64,000 bases of DNA, taken from positions 1 to 64,000 of the forward strand of contig NZ_CAKQFJ010000006.1 of the NCBI RefSeq assembly GCF_934230905.1. The letters run 5' to 3'. The notes under the pieces were generated by a model, which saw nothing but the letters and a program-made list of their open reading frames with translations, ran no database searches and was not told where the DNA came from. Below, piece by piece: positions 34,368 to 44,361 of the stretch; position 1 is the first letter of the stretch, and the number at the start of each line of letters is the position of its first letter. The position numbers and the translations under genes are program-made. The stretch is from an uncultured Veillonella sp. (GTDB lineage Bacteria; Bacillota; Negativicutes; Veillonellales; Veillonellaceae).

Positions 34368-35195
34368 ATGCATCAATATTTATTTTTTATAGGAGGTTTT
34401 CCTATAAGAGCATATGGTACCATGTTAGCACTTGCTATCATTTGTGGTGGTTCTGTTGCCTATTTCTTACTAAAAAAAGATGGTCGTGGCTGGCACCAAC
34501 ACATTATTGACTTTTCTATTACAGTTGCTATTGCAGGACTTATTGGTGCCCGATTATGGGACGTCTTTTTTTTCGATTGGCAATATTATGGCAATCATTT
34601 ACTAGAGATTCCATTTGTATGGCAAGGTGGCATGGCCATTCAAGGCGGTGTTGTTCTTGGTACCTTAGCAGGTTATTGGTACCTTCGAAAACATAACATC
34701 GATTTTTGGGCTTTTGCTGATATATTTGCACCGGCTCTCATTTTGGCACAATCAGTCGGGCGTATGGCAAATCTATTTAATGGCGATGCCTTTGGACATC
34801 CTACAGGTGGAAATTTCGGTATTCTCTACCCTGAAAGCACACTCGCTTATCACACATATGGTAATCAACCATTATGGCCAGCTGAAATTTGGGAAGGACA
34901 AATTGACATACTAATCTTTGTCGCTTTAATACTATTTAGCTCCTTCAAACATGCTAAAGGTCAAGTCTTTGTACTATACGCTATTTTATACTCAGCAGCG
35001 CGATTCTGTCTAGAGTTCTTACGCGGTGATTATGTAAATCTTACAATGGGACTTAAATCCGCACAGATGACGAGCCTCATTGTTATGATTGTAGGTATCT
35101 GTTTATTTATCTACTTTGGTTATCTAGATAAAAAGCAACAAACCGTAGCAGAATCAGCACCAGAAGCACCACAAAAACAAAAGAAACGTAAATAA
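34368..35195 (+). CDS. lgt: Prolipoprotein diacylglyceryl transferase
   Basis: Inner-membrane enzyme, 275 residues, moving diacylglycerol from phosphatidylglycerol to the lipobox Cys of prolipoproteins. Seven hydrophobic segments are visible. The family signature GRMANLFNGDAFGHPT (around residues 127-142) contains the essential Arg and Asn, and FLRGDY (about 220) follows. The N-terminal FFIGGFPIRAYGTMLALA is typical. The C-terminus is a Lys-rich cytosolic tail. AAAGGAG lies before the ATG. Monocistronic. It would modify lipoproteins such as the VanW protein in this window. Confidence 0.96.
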   Translation: MHQYLFFIGGFPIRAYGTMLALAIICGGSVAYFLLKKDGRGWHQHIIDFSITVAIAGLIGARLWDVFFFDWQYYGNHLLEIPFVWQGGMAIQGGVVLGTLAGYWYLRKHNIDFWAFADIFAPALILAQSVGRMANLFNGDAFGHPTGGNFGILYPESTLAYHTYGNQPLWPAEIWEGQIDILIFVALILFSSFKHAKGQVFVLYAILYSAARFCLEFLRGDYVNLTMGLKSAQMTSLIVMIVGICLFIYFGYLDKKQQTVAESAPEAPQKQKKRK

Positions 35196-35196
35196 T

Positions 35197-35244
35197 AAAA
35201 TCCTTCATTCACGGATACACAACATTCATGAATGAAGGATTTTT
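35197..35244. terminator. Bidirectional terminator between lgt and trmFO
   Basis: AAAATCCTTCATTCA (35197-35211) pairs with TGAATGAAGGATTTTT (35229-35244), with T-runs outside on both strands. Confidence 0.9.
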
Positions 35245-35294
35245 TATATCTATTCAATTCTTCTAAATGATTGACCATAAGCGACAAGCATCAT

Positions 35295-36611
35295 TTACAG
35301 TTGTTCTTGTGCCTTTAATGCGTCAAGTTCTTCTAACGCACGATTGGCAATGAGAGCATTTTTTTCTTTTTTCTTCCGAATTCGTTGAGGCCATGATTCC
35401 ATAATGCCAAAGTTAACATTCATAGGCTGAAAATTAGATCCTTCGTACGAAGATATATAATGGCTTAATGACCCAATAGCCGTTGTCTTAGGGAAGTTAA
35501 TAAATGCTTTATCATCTAGGTAGCGTTTCACCTGTAATCCTACCATAAGCCCTGATGCGGCCGATTCAAGATACCCTTCTACACCAGTCATTTGACCAGC
35601 AAAAAATAGTCGATGATCAGACTTTAATTGGAAGGCATGATTGAGTAATTCTGGCGAATTTATATATGTATTGCGATGCATCACACCGTACCGTATAAAT
35701 TCCGCATTTTCAAGACCAGGAATTAAACCAAATACACGCTTTTGCTCCCCCCATTTTAAATGTGTTTGAAAACCTACGAGATTAAACATGGTCCCTTCTT
35801 TGTTTTCTTTACGCAGTTGAACAACTGCATAAGATTCTTCATTAGTGCGTTTATCTACTAACCCTACTGGTTTTAATGGACCATAGCGCAAAGTATCCTC
35901 ACCGCGAGATGCCATAATTTCTACAGGCATACAGCCCTCAAAATAGATTTCCTTTTCAAAATCCTTTGGCTGTACAGCCTCAGCATGAGTCAATTCATGC
36001 AAAAAGTGTTTATACTCATCTTCATTCATAGGGCAATTAAGATAGTCTGCATCACCTTTATCGTAGCGGGACGCAGCGAATACCTTATCATAGTTAAGAG
36101 ACTCCGACGTCACAATAGGAGCCGCTGCATCATAGAAATAAAATCCCGTATTACCTGTTAATTCTCTAATTGCAGAACCGAGTATTTCAGATGTTAATGG
36201 TCCAGAAGCAAAGATAACTGTTCCTTCTGTAGGGATTGATGTTACCTCTTCATGATGCACAGTAATATTAGGATGACTTTTAATTTTATCTGTTACCATA
36301 GCACTGAATAGATGCCGGTCAACTGCTAAGGCACCACCAGCAGGTACAGCCGTAGCATCCGCACACTCCATAATAAGAGAACCCAATCGACGCATCTCTT
36401 CTTTTAGTAATCCTACAGCATTTTCTATATTACCAGCACGCAAGGAATTACTACAAACCAATTCAGCAAATTGATCTGTTTGATGGGCAGGAGAACTCTT
36501 TACAGGGCGCATTTCATATAGATCAACAATAACACCTTGATTAGCAAGTTGCCATGCCGCTTCCGATCCAGCTAATCCAGCTCCAATAACAATAACTTTA
36601 TTTTCACTCAC
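35295..36611 (-). CDS. trmFO: Methylenetetrahydrofolate-tRNA (uracil-5-) methyltransferase
   Basis: FAD-dependent enzyme of 438 residues making 5-methyluridine at position 54 of tRNA with methylenetetrahydrofolate as carbon donor. The FAD-binding VIVIGAGLAGSEAAWQLA begins at residue 5. Family segments are LYEMRPVKSSPAHQT, LVCSNSLR with the conserved Cys, and FAGQMTGVEGYLESAASGLM near the C-terminus. Its start overlaps the topA stop by 8 bases, the order topA-trmFO being widespread in Firmicutes. It is the last gene of the rplS-to-trmFO run. Confidence 0.97.
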   Translation of the reverse strand: MSENKVIVIGAGLAGSEAAWQLANQGVIVDLYEMRPVKSSPAHQTDQFAELVCSNSLRAGNIENAVGLLKEEMRRLGSLIMECADATAVPAGGALAVDRHLFSAMVTDKIKSHPNITVHHEEVTSIPTEGTVIFASGPLTSEILGSAIRELTGNTGFYFYDAAAPIVTSESLNYDKVFAASRYDKGDADYLNCPMNEDEYKHFLHELTHAEAVQPKDFEKEIYFEGCMPVEIMASRGEDTLRYGPLKPVGLVDKRTNEESYAVVQLRKENKEGTMFNLVGFQTHLKWGEQKRVFGLIPGLENAEFIRYGVMHRNTYINSPELLNHAFQLKSDHRLFFAGQMTGVEGYLESAASGLMVGLQVKRYLDDKAFINFPKTTAIGSLSHYISSYEGSNFQPMNVNFGIMESWPQRIRKKKEKNALIANRALEELDALKAQEQL

Positions 36612-38922
36612 TCTTGGTATCCTCTTCTTTCTTCACTGAATCATCAGTTTTTTTCTTTCTCGTTTTCTTCGGCGGTCTAGTTGGACATGTTTCATTTGAG
36701 CAAAATTTTTTCGTCGTACCATTTTTATACGTTTTTTCAACGATAATACTGCCACATGTATTGCAGAACTCATGAGTTGGCTTATCCCATAACGTAAAAT
36801 CACATTGTGGATATCGATTACAACCATAGAACACACGGCCTCGTTTAGATTTTCGTTCTACAATTTCTCCTTCACCACATTTAGGGCAAACAACATCGGT
36901 ACCAACAGTAATAGGTTTCGTGTTCTTGCACTCTGGGAAGTTAGAGCAAGCTAAAAATTTACCATAACGACCAAATTTATAGACCATTGGATGCCCACAT
37001 AGTTCACAAGTTTCATCACTTTCCATAGAAGCAATTTGAATCTTGTCTACATCACTAGCATCGTCTAATTCTTGTTTGAATATATCATAGAAATTAGATA
37101 ATACTTTCACATACGTATCTTTACCATTAGCGATAGCATCCAATTCCTCTTCTAATTCAGCAGTAAATCCAGTATTAATGATTTTTTCGAAATAGTTTAC
37201 TAAAAAGTCCACCACTACAAAACCTAACTCTGTAGGGATAAATTGCTTATTATTCGTCTCTACATAGTTACGACTCACTATAGTATCTAAAATTGGCGCA
37301 TACGTACTTGGCCGTCCAATACCTAATTCTTCCAATGTTTTGATAAGACTGGCCTCAGAATACCTTGCTGGTGGTTGTGTGAAGTGTTGTTCTGGGTCAA
37401 TGAGCACAGTTTCCACTTCATCAGATTTCTTCAATGCCGGTAATTGTGGTGTATCTTCTTTTTTACTATCTTCGTAGACTGCACTAAATCCAGGGAATAA
37501 TACACGTGAACCAGTCGCCTTAAATGTATAGATACCATCAATATCAAGTTCAATGGTGGTAGACTCATTTTGTTGAGGGGCCATTTGACTAGCCATAAAA
37601 CGATTCCAAATCAAAGTATATAACTTTAGTTCGTCACGATTTACAAATGGTTCTACCATTTTAGGTGTCAATTCAAGAGATGTAGGGCGAATGGCTTCAT
37701 GTGCATCTTGAGCAGATTCTTTTTTGCCATATACATTAGGCTTGGATGGACAATAGTCATCACCATAAGTTCTCTTAATATAATTACGAGCCTGTTCCTG
37801 CATATCCTTAGAGATACGTGTAGAATCAGTACGCATATAAGTGATTAAACCTACATGTCCATATGAACCAATCTCTAAACCTTCATACAAATGTTGGGCA
37901 ATCATCATGGTTCGTTTAGCTCCAAAATTGAGTTTACGAACACCATCTTGTTGCAATGTAGATGTAGTAAAAGGAGGTGCTGGTTTCCGGCTTCGTTTAC
38001 TTTTCTTAACCGATGTAACTGTAGCTGTATGATCTGCAATAGACTTCTGAATAGCTAATGCATCAGCTTCACAATGAATATCCAGTTTATCACCATTGAT
38101 ATGAGTCAGTTCAGCGATAAACTTTTCATTTGATTTAGTTTTAAATTGTCCTTCAATTGACCAATATTCTTGAGGAACAAAGGCTTGTATTTCACGTTCT
38201 CGTTCACAGATAAGACGCACAGCTACCGATTGAACACGACCAGCGCTTAAACCTTTACATACCTTCTTCCATAATAATGGGCTTAATTTATACCCTACAA
38301 TACGGTCTAACACACGGCGAGCTTGTTGTGCGTCGACCATATTCATATCTACAGTACGTGGGTGTTCTAAAGCCTCTGCAACAGCGGTTTTCGTGATTTC
38401 ATTAAATGTAATCCGACAGTTAGTCTTAGTATCTACATTGAGGATATAGGCTAAATGCCAAGAAATAGCTTCTCCTTCGCGGTCCGGGTCAGTTGCGAGC
38501 AACACAGCGCTACTTTCATCAGCATGAGCTACCAACTCATCAATCACCTTTTTACGTGCTACAAGATTGCTATATCGTGGGGTAAATTCATGATCAATAT
38601 CGATACCCATTTGAGACTTTGGCAAATCCCGAAGATGCCCCATACTTGCTTTTACAATATAATTAGGCCCTAAAAATTTTTCTATTGTTTTAGATTTAGC
38701 CGGTGATTCCACTATAACAAGTACTTTACCATCAGGATTATATACCCGCGGTTGCCTTTGTTCTGGCGGCATCGATGTAGCCATGATAGATTTATCATGT
38801 ACAATACCAACTGGGGTTAATGCCTCTTTAGGCCCTTTTTTCTTAGCCGTAGCCTTTTTCTTTTTTGTTTCTTCTTTTGAATCTTTGGGTTCCCCAATAA
38901 CGATAGATCGTTTAATGGACAA
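36604..38922 (-). CDS. topA: DNA topoisomerase I
   Basis: Type IA topoisomerase, 772 residues, relaxing negative supercoils. TOPRIM domain with LVIVESPAKSKTIEKFL and TDPDREGEAISWH; the active-site Tyr is in VGLITYMRTDSTR. Three C-terminal zinc ribbons follow (CELCGHPM, CPKCGEGEI, CNTCGSII and partners), and the tail is Lys-rich. About 60 Lys-rich residues precede the TOPRIM domain. The likely start is TTG at 38922, with GGGAG 8 bases upstream; a GTG at 38931 overlaps that site. The TTG overlaps the dprA stop, indicating coupling. Confidence 0.96.
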   Translation of the reverse strand: MSIKRSIVIGEPKDSKEETKKKKATAKKKGPKEALTPVGIVHDKSIMATSMPPEQRQPRVYNPDGKVLVIVESPAKSKTIEKFLGPNYIVKASMGHLRDLPKSQMGIDIDHEFTPRYSNLVARKKVIDELVAHADESSAVLLATDPDREGEAISWHLAYILNVDTKTNCRITFNEITKTAVAEALEHPRTVDMNMVDAQQARRVLDRIVGYKLSPLLWKKVCKGLSAGRVQSVAVRLICEREREIQAFVPQEYWSIEGQFKTKSNEKFIAELTHINGDKLDIHCEADALAIQKSIADHTATVTSVKKSKRSRKPAPPFTTSTLQQDGVRKLNFGAKRTMMIAQHLYEGLEIGSYGHVGLITYMRTDSTRISKDMQEQARNYIKRTYGDDYCPSKPNVYGKKESAQDAHEAIRPTSLELTPKMVEPFVNRDELKLYTLIWNRFMASQMAPQQNESTTIELDIDGIYTFKATGSRVLFPGFSAVYEDSKKEDTPQLPALKKSDEVETVLIDPEQHFTQPPARYSEASLIKTLEELGIGRPSTYAPILDTIVSRNYVETNNKQFIPTELGFVVVDFLVNYFEKIINTGFTAELEEELDAIANGKDTYVKVLSNFYDIFKQELDDASDVDKIQIASMESDETCELCGHPMVYKFGRYGKFLACSNFPECKNTKPITVGTDVVCPKCGEGEIVERKSKRGRVFYGCNRYPQCDFTLWDKPTHEFCNTCGSIIVEKTYKNGTTKKFCSNETCPTRPPKKTRKKKTDDSVKKEEDTKSE

Positions 38923-40051
38923 GTATATCACTCCCGATTATATTAATATAGCCCTTAGAATGAACCTTTTCAATCATACGTTTCATTTCTAAGTCTAATA
39001 GAATGCTTTGTAGTCGTTGTAATGGAATATGTGTATATTTGATTAAATCCGCTACACTAATACAATGATCTGTAGGAATATGATTCAATACCACCTTCCA
39101 TTCCATATTAAAGCTTAACATATCGGACCCTTGCGTATCAACTACACGAGGTGTTAGGTCATAATCATCAATCAAATCTTGTGCTTTAGTCAATACATTG
39201 GCACCTTGACGTATAAGCCAATGATTTCCTTCCGCGACATTACTCAAAATACTTCCAGGGACAACATAAATTTCTCTGCCCTCATTGGCGGCCATATCTG
39301 CCGTTATTAAAGATCCACTACTAGCTTTCGCTTCTATCACGATAATAACTGATGAAAGACCACTAATGATACGGTTTCTTGCAGGAAAATGTACGCTTGA
39401 AGGTGGTGTACCCGGCGGATACTCTGATAACAACAAACCATTATTTGCAAGTACTCTATCAAATAGCCTTTTATTTTCCGGAGGATATACAATATCTAAC
39501 CCACAGCCCATGACAACAATTACTTGCCCTTTACCAGCTAAAGTACCTTCGTGGCTGTGACTATCAATACCTCTTGCGCCTCCACTGACTATTGCCACAT
39601 TATAAGCCGCTAATTCTTTACCTAAACGCAATGCTACATTACGTCCATAATCTGAACATTTACGAGCCCCTACCATGGCAATTTTCATTGTCTCGTCCTC
39701 TAATAGAGATATATTACCTCGTACAAATATAACCGCTGGAGGATTATATATTTCTTGCAATCGTCCTGGGAATAAAACATCAAGGTATGTAATATATTGT
39801 ATATGACAATTTTGAAGAGCTTTATAAAGATTTTGTAACCGCTCATTTGTTGCTTCTTTTTCAATCTGCTTATATTTAGTAGAAGGAATTCCCAGTATAG
39901 ATTTTAAATTTTTTCGTGTTTGTAATGCACACCAAGCCTCATAGGGACCTCCAAAATTATCTACTAAATCACGTATAGTAGCTGCGCCTAGTGAGGTAAT
40001 ACTTTGCATAGCCGCTATATAAAAATTACTTTCATACTGTTGCTCCATCAT
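38912..40051 (-). CDS. dprA: DNA processing protein DprA
   Basis: Loads RecA on incoming single-stranded DNA during natural transformation; 379 residues. An N-terminal helical (SAM/HhH-like) region covers about 1-90. The Rossmann-type DprA/Smf domain carries VGARKCSDYGR, IVSGGARGIDSHSHEGTL, VMGCGLDIVYPPEN, SEYPPGTPP, FPARNRIISGLS and GSLITADMAANEGREIYVVPG. A winged-helix C-terminal domain follows (about 310-379). It overlaps comM by 20 bases and topA by 11, so the three are coupled. Confidence 0.96.
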   Translation of the reverse strand: MMEQQYESNFYIAAMQSITSLGAATIRDLVDNFGGPYEAWCALQTRKNLKSILGIPSTKYKQIEKEATNERLQNLYKALQNCHIQYITYLDVLFPGRLQEIYNPPAVIFVRGNISLLEDETMKIAMVGARKCSDYGRNVALRLGKELAAYNVAIVSGGARGIDSHSHEGTLAGKGQVIVVMGCGLDIVYPPENKRLFDRVLANNGLLLSEYPPGTPPSSVHFPARNRIISGLSSVIIVIEAKASSGSLITADMAANEGREIYVVPGSILSNVAEGNHWLIRQGANVLTKAQDLIDDYDLTPRVVDTQGSDMLSFNMEWKVVLNHIPTDHCISVADLIKYTHIPLQRLQSILLDLEMKRMIEKVHSKGYINIIGSDILVH

Positions 40052-41603
40052 AATCTCCTATTCTCGACATATGAAATGGCGTATATCGATATAACATAGC
40101 TTCTGAAATATGTTCTTTTTCTACATAAAATGAACCCTCCATATCTGCTATGGTTCTACTAACCTTAAGCAATCTATCAAAGGTACGGCCTGTAAAATAA
40201 AATCTTTCATATACATCACTCAGTAAACTCCAACATTCATCACGTATATTACAAAGCTCACGAATAGCACGATGTGGCATAGCTCCATTTGTTTTAAATG
40301 AACATTCTTTAAAACGTTCTAATTGCACAGTGCGCCCCAATTCAACTAATACTTTCATATCAGCACTACTTAAAGACTCCGAATGTATGTATAACATATC
40401 ATCAAAACTAGGCCGCTCCACAGAAATGAATAAATCAATACGATCTAATATGGGGCCAGATATTTTATTCTGGTATTTCATTAATTCTGTCGATGAGCAC
40501 ACACACTCTTTATTCATATCACCATAATAACCACATGGACATGGATTAGCAGCCAATACACATATAAAATTAGCAGGATACTCGTAACTATTTTGCAATC
40601 GATTTACAGTTATCATATGAGATTCTAAAGGTTGTCTTAAGGCATCCAGTACGAAACGTGGAAATTCAGGGGCTTCATCCATGAATAGTACACCATTGTG
40701 AGCTAATGTAATTTCTCCAGGTTTTGCATTACTTCCACCACCAATTATGCTAGATAAAGTAGCCGTATGATGCGGACATCTAACAGGTCGTTGATGAATA
40801 AGCGTATTTTTCTCTAATAGACCAGCTACATCATGAATACGTGTCGTCTCAAGCTGTTCTTCCCAACTCATGTCAGGCAAAATAGTAGGTAATCGCTCTG
40901 CTAACATAGTTTTACCTGCTCCCGGAGAACCTGTCATCATTACATGATGGACACCAGTTGCAGCTATAATCATAGCTCTCTTAGCTAATTCTTGACCTTG
41001 TACATCTTTATAATCCATACTAGGATATATTTGATTATCTTTTTGACATTCATTTGTAGAATTAGTACCTTCTTCAGGCTGTATCACTGTTCTAACAATT
41101 TCCGTTAACGTTTTAGCTCCATGAGATGTAATATTTCTCATATGATGAAGTAACGATGTATTATCTAAACTAGTAAAAATAGTTTGAATCTTTTCATCAC
41201 AAGCTTTTATTGCCATACTAAGAATGCCTTGCGTTTTTTTTAGATTACCATCTAAAGATAATTCACCTATAAATAAAGATGATTGTAATACTGTGGCTAG
41301 TTTTGCTTTTCGTAACTTGATTTGACCAGATGCGGCTAAGACACCTATTGCTATGGGTAAATCTAAACCAGAGCTACTTTTTCGTACCTCTGCAGGCCCC
41401 AAATTAACAACAATACGTCGCATAGGAAAATCGAAACCGCTATTTTTTATAGCCGCTCGTACACGCTCACGAGATTCTTTAACCGCTTGATTTGGCAATC
41501 CAACAATATCAAAAACAGGTAATCCCTGTGAGATATCTACTTCTACAGTTACTACGACGCCATCTAAACCATCTATAGTAGCACCAAACACTTTTGCATA
41601 CAT
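40032..41603 (-). CDS. comM: ComM/YifB magnesium-chelatase-like AAA ATPase
   Basis: AAA+ helicase of 523 residues that promotes branch migration during transformation in other bacteria. An N-terminal Lon-like fold (about 1-165) is followed by the Mg-chelatase AAA domain with Walker A GSPGAGKTML and Walker B LFMDEAPEF, the zinc-like NPCPCGYYGDMNKECVC region, and a C-terminal helical domain with PHRAIRELCNI. The ATG at 41603 follows GGAGG; the earlier ATG at 41627 is inside yraN and lacks one. It lies directly before dprA, a common pairing. Confidence 0.95.
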   Translation of the reverse strand: MYAKVFGATIDGLDGVVVTVEVDISQGLPVFDIVGLPNQAVKESRERVRAAIKNSGFDFPMRRIVVNLGPAEVRKSSSGLDLPIAIGVLAASGQIKLRKAKLATVLQSSLFIGELSLDGNLKKTQGILSMAIKACDEKIQTIFTSLDNTSLLHHMRNITSHGAKTLTEIVRTVIQPEEGTNSTNECQKDNQIYPSMDYKDVQGQELAKRAMIIAATGVHHVMMTGSPGAGKTMLAERLPTILPDMSWEEQLETTRIHDVAGLLEKNTLIHQRPVRCPHHTATLSSIIGGGSNAKPGEITLAHNGVLFMDEAPEFPRFVLDALRQPLESHMITVNRLQNSYEYPANFICVLAANPCPCGYYGDMNKECVCSSTELMKYQNKISGPILDRIDLFISVERPSFDDMLYIHSESLSSADMKVLVELGRTVQLERFKECSFKTNGAMPHRAIRELCNIRDECWSLLSDVYERFYFTGRTFDRLLKVSRTIADMEGSFYVEKEHISEAMLYRYTPFHMSRIGDYDGATV

Positions 41604-41614
41604 AATCGTGCCTC

Positions 41615-42016
41615 CTACATAAAGCATTGGGGCATATAGTGTATTGTAGCTTTAAGATCTTCATGCACATATACCTCCACTACATCAAAAGACAATTCTC
41701 TCCATTTACGATTCTGGGAACGTAAATCACGAATAAAATACATAGCAGCTTGTTTAATATGCTTTTGTTTACGTTTTGATACAGCTTCACGAGGTAATCC
41801 ATGGGTGATACCACGACGTGCCTTTATTTCAATAAAATGATAGGTCAGCCCATGTTTGGCAATAATATCTATTTCACCTACCTTTGTTTTATAATTAGTG
41901 GTAATAATCTTTAAACCTTGTTGCTCAATGTAATGGCGAGCAATATTTTCTCCCCAATCTCCTAAGGCTTTTGCATCTAATAGATTACACGGATGTGTTT
42001 GATTACTTGTATTCAT
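41615..42016 (-). CDS. yraN: YraN family (UPF0102) endonuclease-like protein
   Basis: A 133-residue protein with a restriction-endonuclease-like fold. LGDWGENIARHYIEQQG opens it, then NYKTKVGEIDIIAKHG and FIEIKAR give the E...GEIDII...EIK pattern of the nuclease core. The role is not established. It follows rnhB and precedes comM as in many bacteria. The comM ribosome site lies at its stop. The ATG is preceded by GGAGG. Confidence 0.92.
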   Translation of the reverse strand: MNTSNQTHPCNLLDAKALGDWGENIARHYIEQQGLKIITTNYKTKVGEIDIIAKHGLTYHFIEIKARRGITHGLPREAVSKRKQKHIKQAAMYFIRDLRSQNRKWRELSFDVVEVYVHEDLKATIHYMPQCFM

Positions 42017-42096
42017 AGTGACCTCCTTATGTATATAGATACTTTCGAATACTTATATATACAACATAAGACGGTCACACCTTTACTGTAAATAGA

Positions 42097-42144
42097 AAAG
42101 AGGTTCCTAATAGTCACCTAGGTGACCAATAGGAACCTCTTTTC
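42097..42144 (-). terminator. Long terminator hairpin between rnhB and yraN
   Basis: Arms 42097-42120 and 42121-42144 (AAAAGAGGTTCCT outer, GTCACC inner) are nearly fully complementary, with two or three internal mismatches. The minus strand continues CTATTTAC, so termination may be partial. Confidence 0.75.
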
Positions 42145-42188
42145 CTTTAATTTTTCATCTTTATTTCACAGTATAAAAACCCATGTAT

Positions 42189-42989
42189 TTACTTGTCTTC
42201 TCGATGCCATCCAACAATTGACTTAACGGGTTCAAAACTCTTTCTGTGCAAAGGTGTAACACCTTGCTGCTCAACAGCCTCTTTGTGGAGTTCTGTATAA
42301 TATCCCTTATGTATGCCAAAACCATAACCAGGATATTCTTCATCCAGGCTTTTCATATATCGATCCCGTGTAACTTTCGCAATAATAGATGCCGCTGCAA
42401 TATTAGCACTTTTACTATCACCTTTGATAATAGATTCAACAGGTATCGTTAAATCAGGTAATTTCATGGCATCAACTACAACCGCCTCTGCAGGTACATC
42501 CAGAGTGCGAATAGCCTCATACATCGCTTGTCGTGTAGCCTCATAAATATTAAGCTCATCGATTTTTTCCGGACCATAGGAGATACAGCTGACCGCTACT
42601 GCTTCATCCATGATGATATCATACAATGCTTCACGTTTCTCTTCAGTTAACTTTTTAGAATCATTAAGGCCTGGAATTAATGTCATAGGCGGTAAAATAA
42701 CGGCAGCCACCGTAACTGGACCTGCAATAGGACCTCGCCCTACCTCATCGACACCAGCCACATGATATAGCCCTTCATCGTAGAATATACCTTCATAATC
42801 GTACATGCTCATCAAGCGTTGTTGTTCTTTTAGCTCTTTTTCTTGACGTTTAATATAAGAAGCCGCTAATTTCTGAACGGAACTACGAGTATCATCTTGT
42901 GCTAATGGTAGAATTTCCAAAGCTTGTTCTGTTTCAAAAAGTGCCTTAATATCGGCTACCTTTAACTTAGTGAATGTTTCCTTATCCAT
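42189..42989 (-). CDS. rnhB: Ribonuclease HII
   Basis: Endonuclease of 266 residues removing RNA from RNA-DNA hybrids and single ribonucleotides. The catalytic acids are in VAGVDEVGRGPIAGPV (Asp, Glu), VVVDAMKLP (Asp) and SIIAKVTRDR (Asp). An N-terminal extension of about 70 residues (ADIKALFETEQALEIL) is the RNase HII extension seen in Firmicutes. The ATG at 42989 follows GAGGAT and overlaps the ylqF stop by 8 bases. A longer frame to 43031 lies wholly within ylqF. Confidence 0.96.
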   Translation of the reverse strand: MDKETFTKLKVADIKALFETEQALEILPLAQDDTRSSVQKLAASYIKRQEKELKEQQRLMSMYDYEGIFYDEGLYHVAGVDEVGRGPIAGPVTVAAVILPPMTLIPGLNDSKKLTEEKREALYDIIMDEAVAVSCISYGPEKIDELNIYEATRQAMYEAIRTLDVPAEAVVVDAMKLPDLTIPVESIIKGDSKSANIAAASIIAKVTRDRYMKSLDEEYPGYGFGIHKGYYTELHKEAVEQQGVTPLHRKSFEPVKSIVGWHREDK

Positions 42990-43887
42990 TATGTGCATCC
43001 TCACCATCTTCAGGATAATAAGGCTCTTCATTAACTTGGTCTAGCGTAATTGTACCAAGCTTTGTATTGCGATAGTCTTGCAAAATAATGCGACGTGCCT
43101 TATCAAGATCGACAACACCACCGCTGACAAGACAGCCACGACGACGACCAATGCTTTCAAGAATTGTATCCACATCGGCCATCTCTTCTTCTTTTAATTT
43201 GTAGCGTTCAATCAAGATATTAGGTGTATTCGTCAATAGATGGTTTAACAATTGCTTAATTACGTGCTCTAAATCATATACATCATCAGAAATGGCACCT
43301 GTCATAGCAAGACGTGCAGCAGCCCGTTGGTCCTCTAATTTAGGCCATAATACGCCTGGCGTATCAAGCAATTCCATATTCTTACCAATTTTAACCCATT
43401 GCTGACCACGGGTGTGACCTGCCTTGTTAGCCGTACGGGTTGCTGCAGAACCAGCCAATGAATTAATCAATGTAGATTTCCCTACATTAGGAATACCTAA
43501 GATGATGGTACGTATGGATCGGCTACGAATCCCCTTTGCTACCCAACGGTCAATGATAGGTTTGCTGAGACGTTCTACGGTAGATACTAATTTTTTATTA
43601 CCCTTCCCAGATTTGGAATCGATGGCTAATACGGTAATCCCTTGTTGCGTAAAGAATTCAGTCCATTCCTTCGTTGCTTTTGAATCTGCTAAATCAACCT
43701 TATTTAACAATACAATATGCGGTTTTTGACCAACTAACTCAAGGATAACCGGATTCGCACTCGAACGGGGAATACGTGCATCTAATAACTCGATAACAAC
43801 GTCTACCTTTTTGATATACTCCGTTATCATGCGCGTAGCTTTCGCCATATGCCCAGGGAACCAATGTACAATAGGTGAATCTGCCAT
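42982..43887 (-). CDS. ylqF: Ribosome biogenesis GTPase YlqF (RbgA)
   Basis: Circularly permuted GTPase, 301 residues, required for late assembly of the 50S subunit in Bacillus. The motif order shows the permutation: G4 LLNKVDLAD (near 60) comes before G1 GIPNVGKSTLINSL (near 125) and G3 DTPGVLWP (near 175). The opening VHWFPGHMAKA is family-specific. AAAGGA precedes the ATG at 43887; a longer frame to 43929 has none. It follows rplS, the usual neighbour. Confidence 0.96.
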   Translation of the reverse strand: MADSPIVHWFPGHMAKATRMITEYIKKVDVVIELLDARIPRSSANPVILELVGQKPHIVLLNKVDLADSKATKEWTEFFTQQGITVLAIDSKSGKGNKKLVSTVERLSKPIIDRWVAKGIRSRSIRTIILGIPNVGKSTLINSLAGSAATRTANKAGHTRGQQWVKIGKNMELLDTPGVLWPKLEDQRAAARLAMTGAISDDVYDLEHVIKQLLNHLLTNTPNILIERYKLKEEEMADVDTILESIGRRRGCLVSGGVVDLDKARRIILQDYRNTKLGTITLDQVNEEPYYPEDGEDAHNG

Positions 43888-43987
43888 ATAATATCCTTTC
43901 CACATACGTTCTATCCTTTCAGATAGCAATGTATGTATCTATATTTCATTCGATTATTTATTTGCCTATCTATATTGTAACAAAAAT

Positions 43988-44012
43988 AAAAGGCTGCCAA
44001 CGGCAGCCTTTT
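43988..44012 (-). terminator. Terminator after rplS
   Basis: An eleven-base perfect stem AAAAGGCTGCC/GGCAGCCTTTT (43988-43998, 44002-44012) with a 3-base loop is followed on the minus strand by TATTTTTG. Confidence 0.9.
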
Positions 44013-44019
44013 ATGAACA

Positions 44020-44361
44020 TTAGCGTTTTTCGCGAATACGAGCAGCTTTACCTGTAAGGTTACGTAAGTAGTACAATTTAGCACGACGAACAACACCATG
44101 ACGCATAACTTCAATTTTAGCTAAGCGTGGGCTGTGAAGTGGGAATGTACGTTCTACACCTACACCAGATGCAATACGACGAACTGTGAAAGTTTCACGT
44201 ACGCCACCGTTTTGACGTTTAATTACCAAGCCTTCGAATACTTGGATACGTTCACGGCTACCTTCCACTACTTTTACGTGTACACGTACTGTGTCACCAG
44301 CGCGGAATGTAGGGATGTCTGTACGAAGTTGTTCTTGTTCGAGTACGTTAATAATGTTCAT
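44020..44361 (-). CDS. rplS: Ribosomal protein L19
   Basis: Protein of the 50S subunit at the interface with 30S; 113 residues, the normal length. It shows RTDIPTFRAGDTVRVHVKVVEGSRER, FEGLVIKRQNGG, FTVRRIASGVGVERTFPLHSP and VRRAKLYYLR, matching the family throughout. AGGAGG lies 6 bases before the ATG at 44361. The frame reaching 44388 adds nine residues without a ribosome site. The usual upstream genes (trmD, rimM) are not here; a MarR gene and glyQS lie upstream instead. Confidence 0.98.
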   Translation of the reverse strand: MNIINVLEQEQLRTDIPTFRAGDTVRVHVKVVEGSRERIQVFEGLVIKRQNGGVRETFTVRRIASGVGVERTFPLHSPRLAKIEVMRHGVVRRAKLYYLRNLTGKAARIREKR

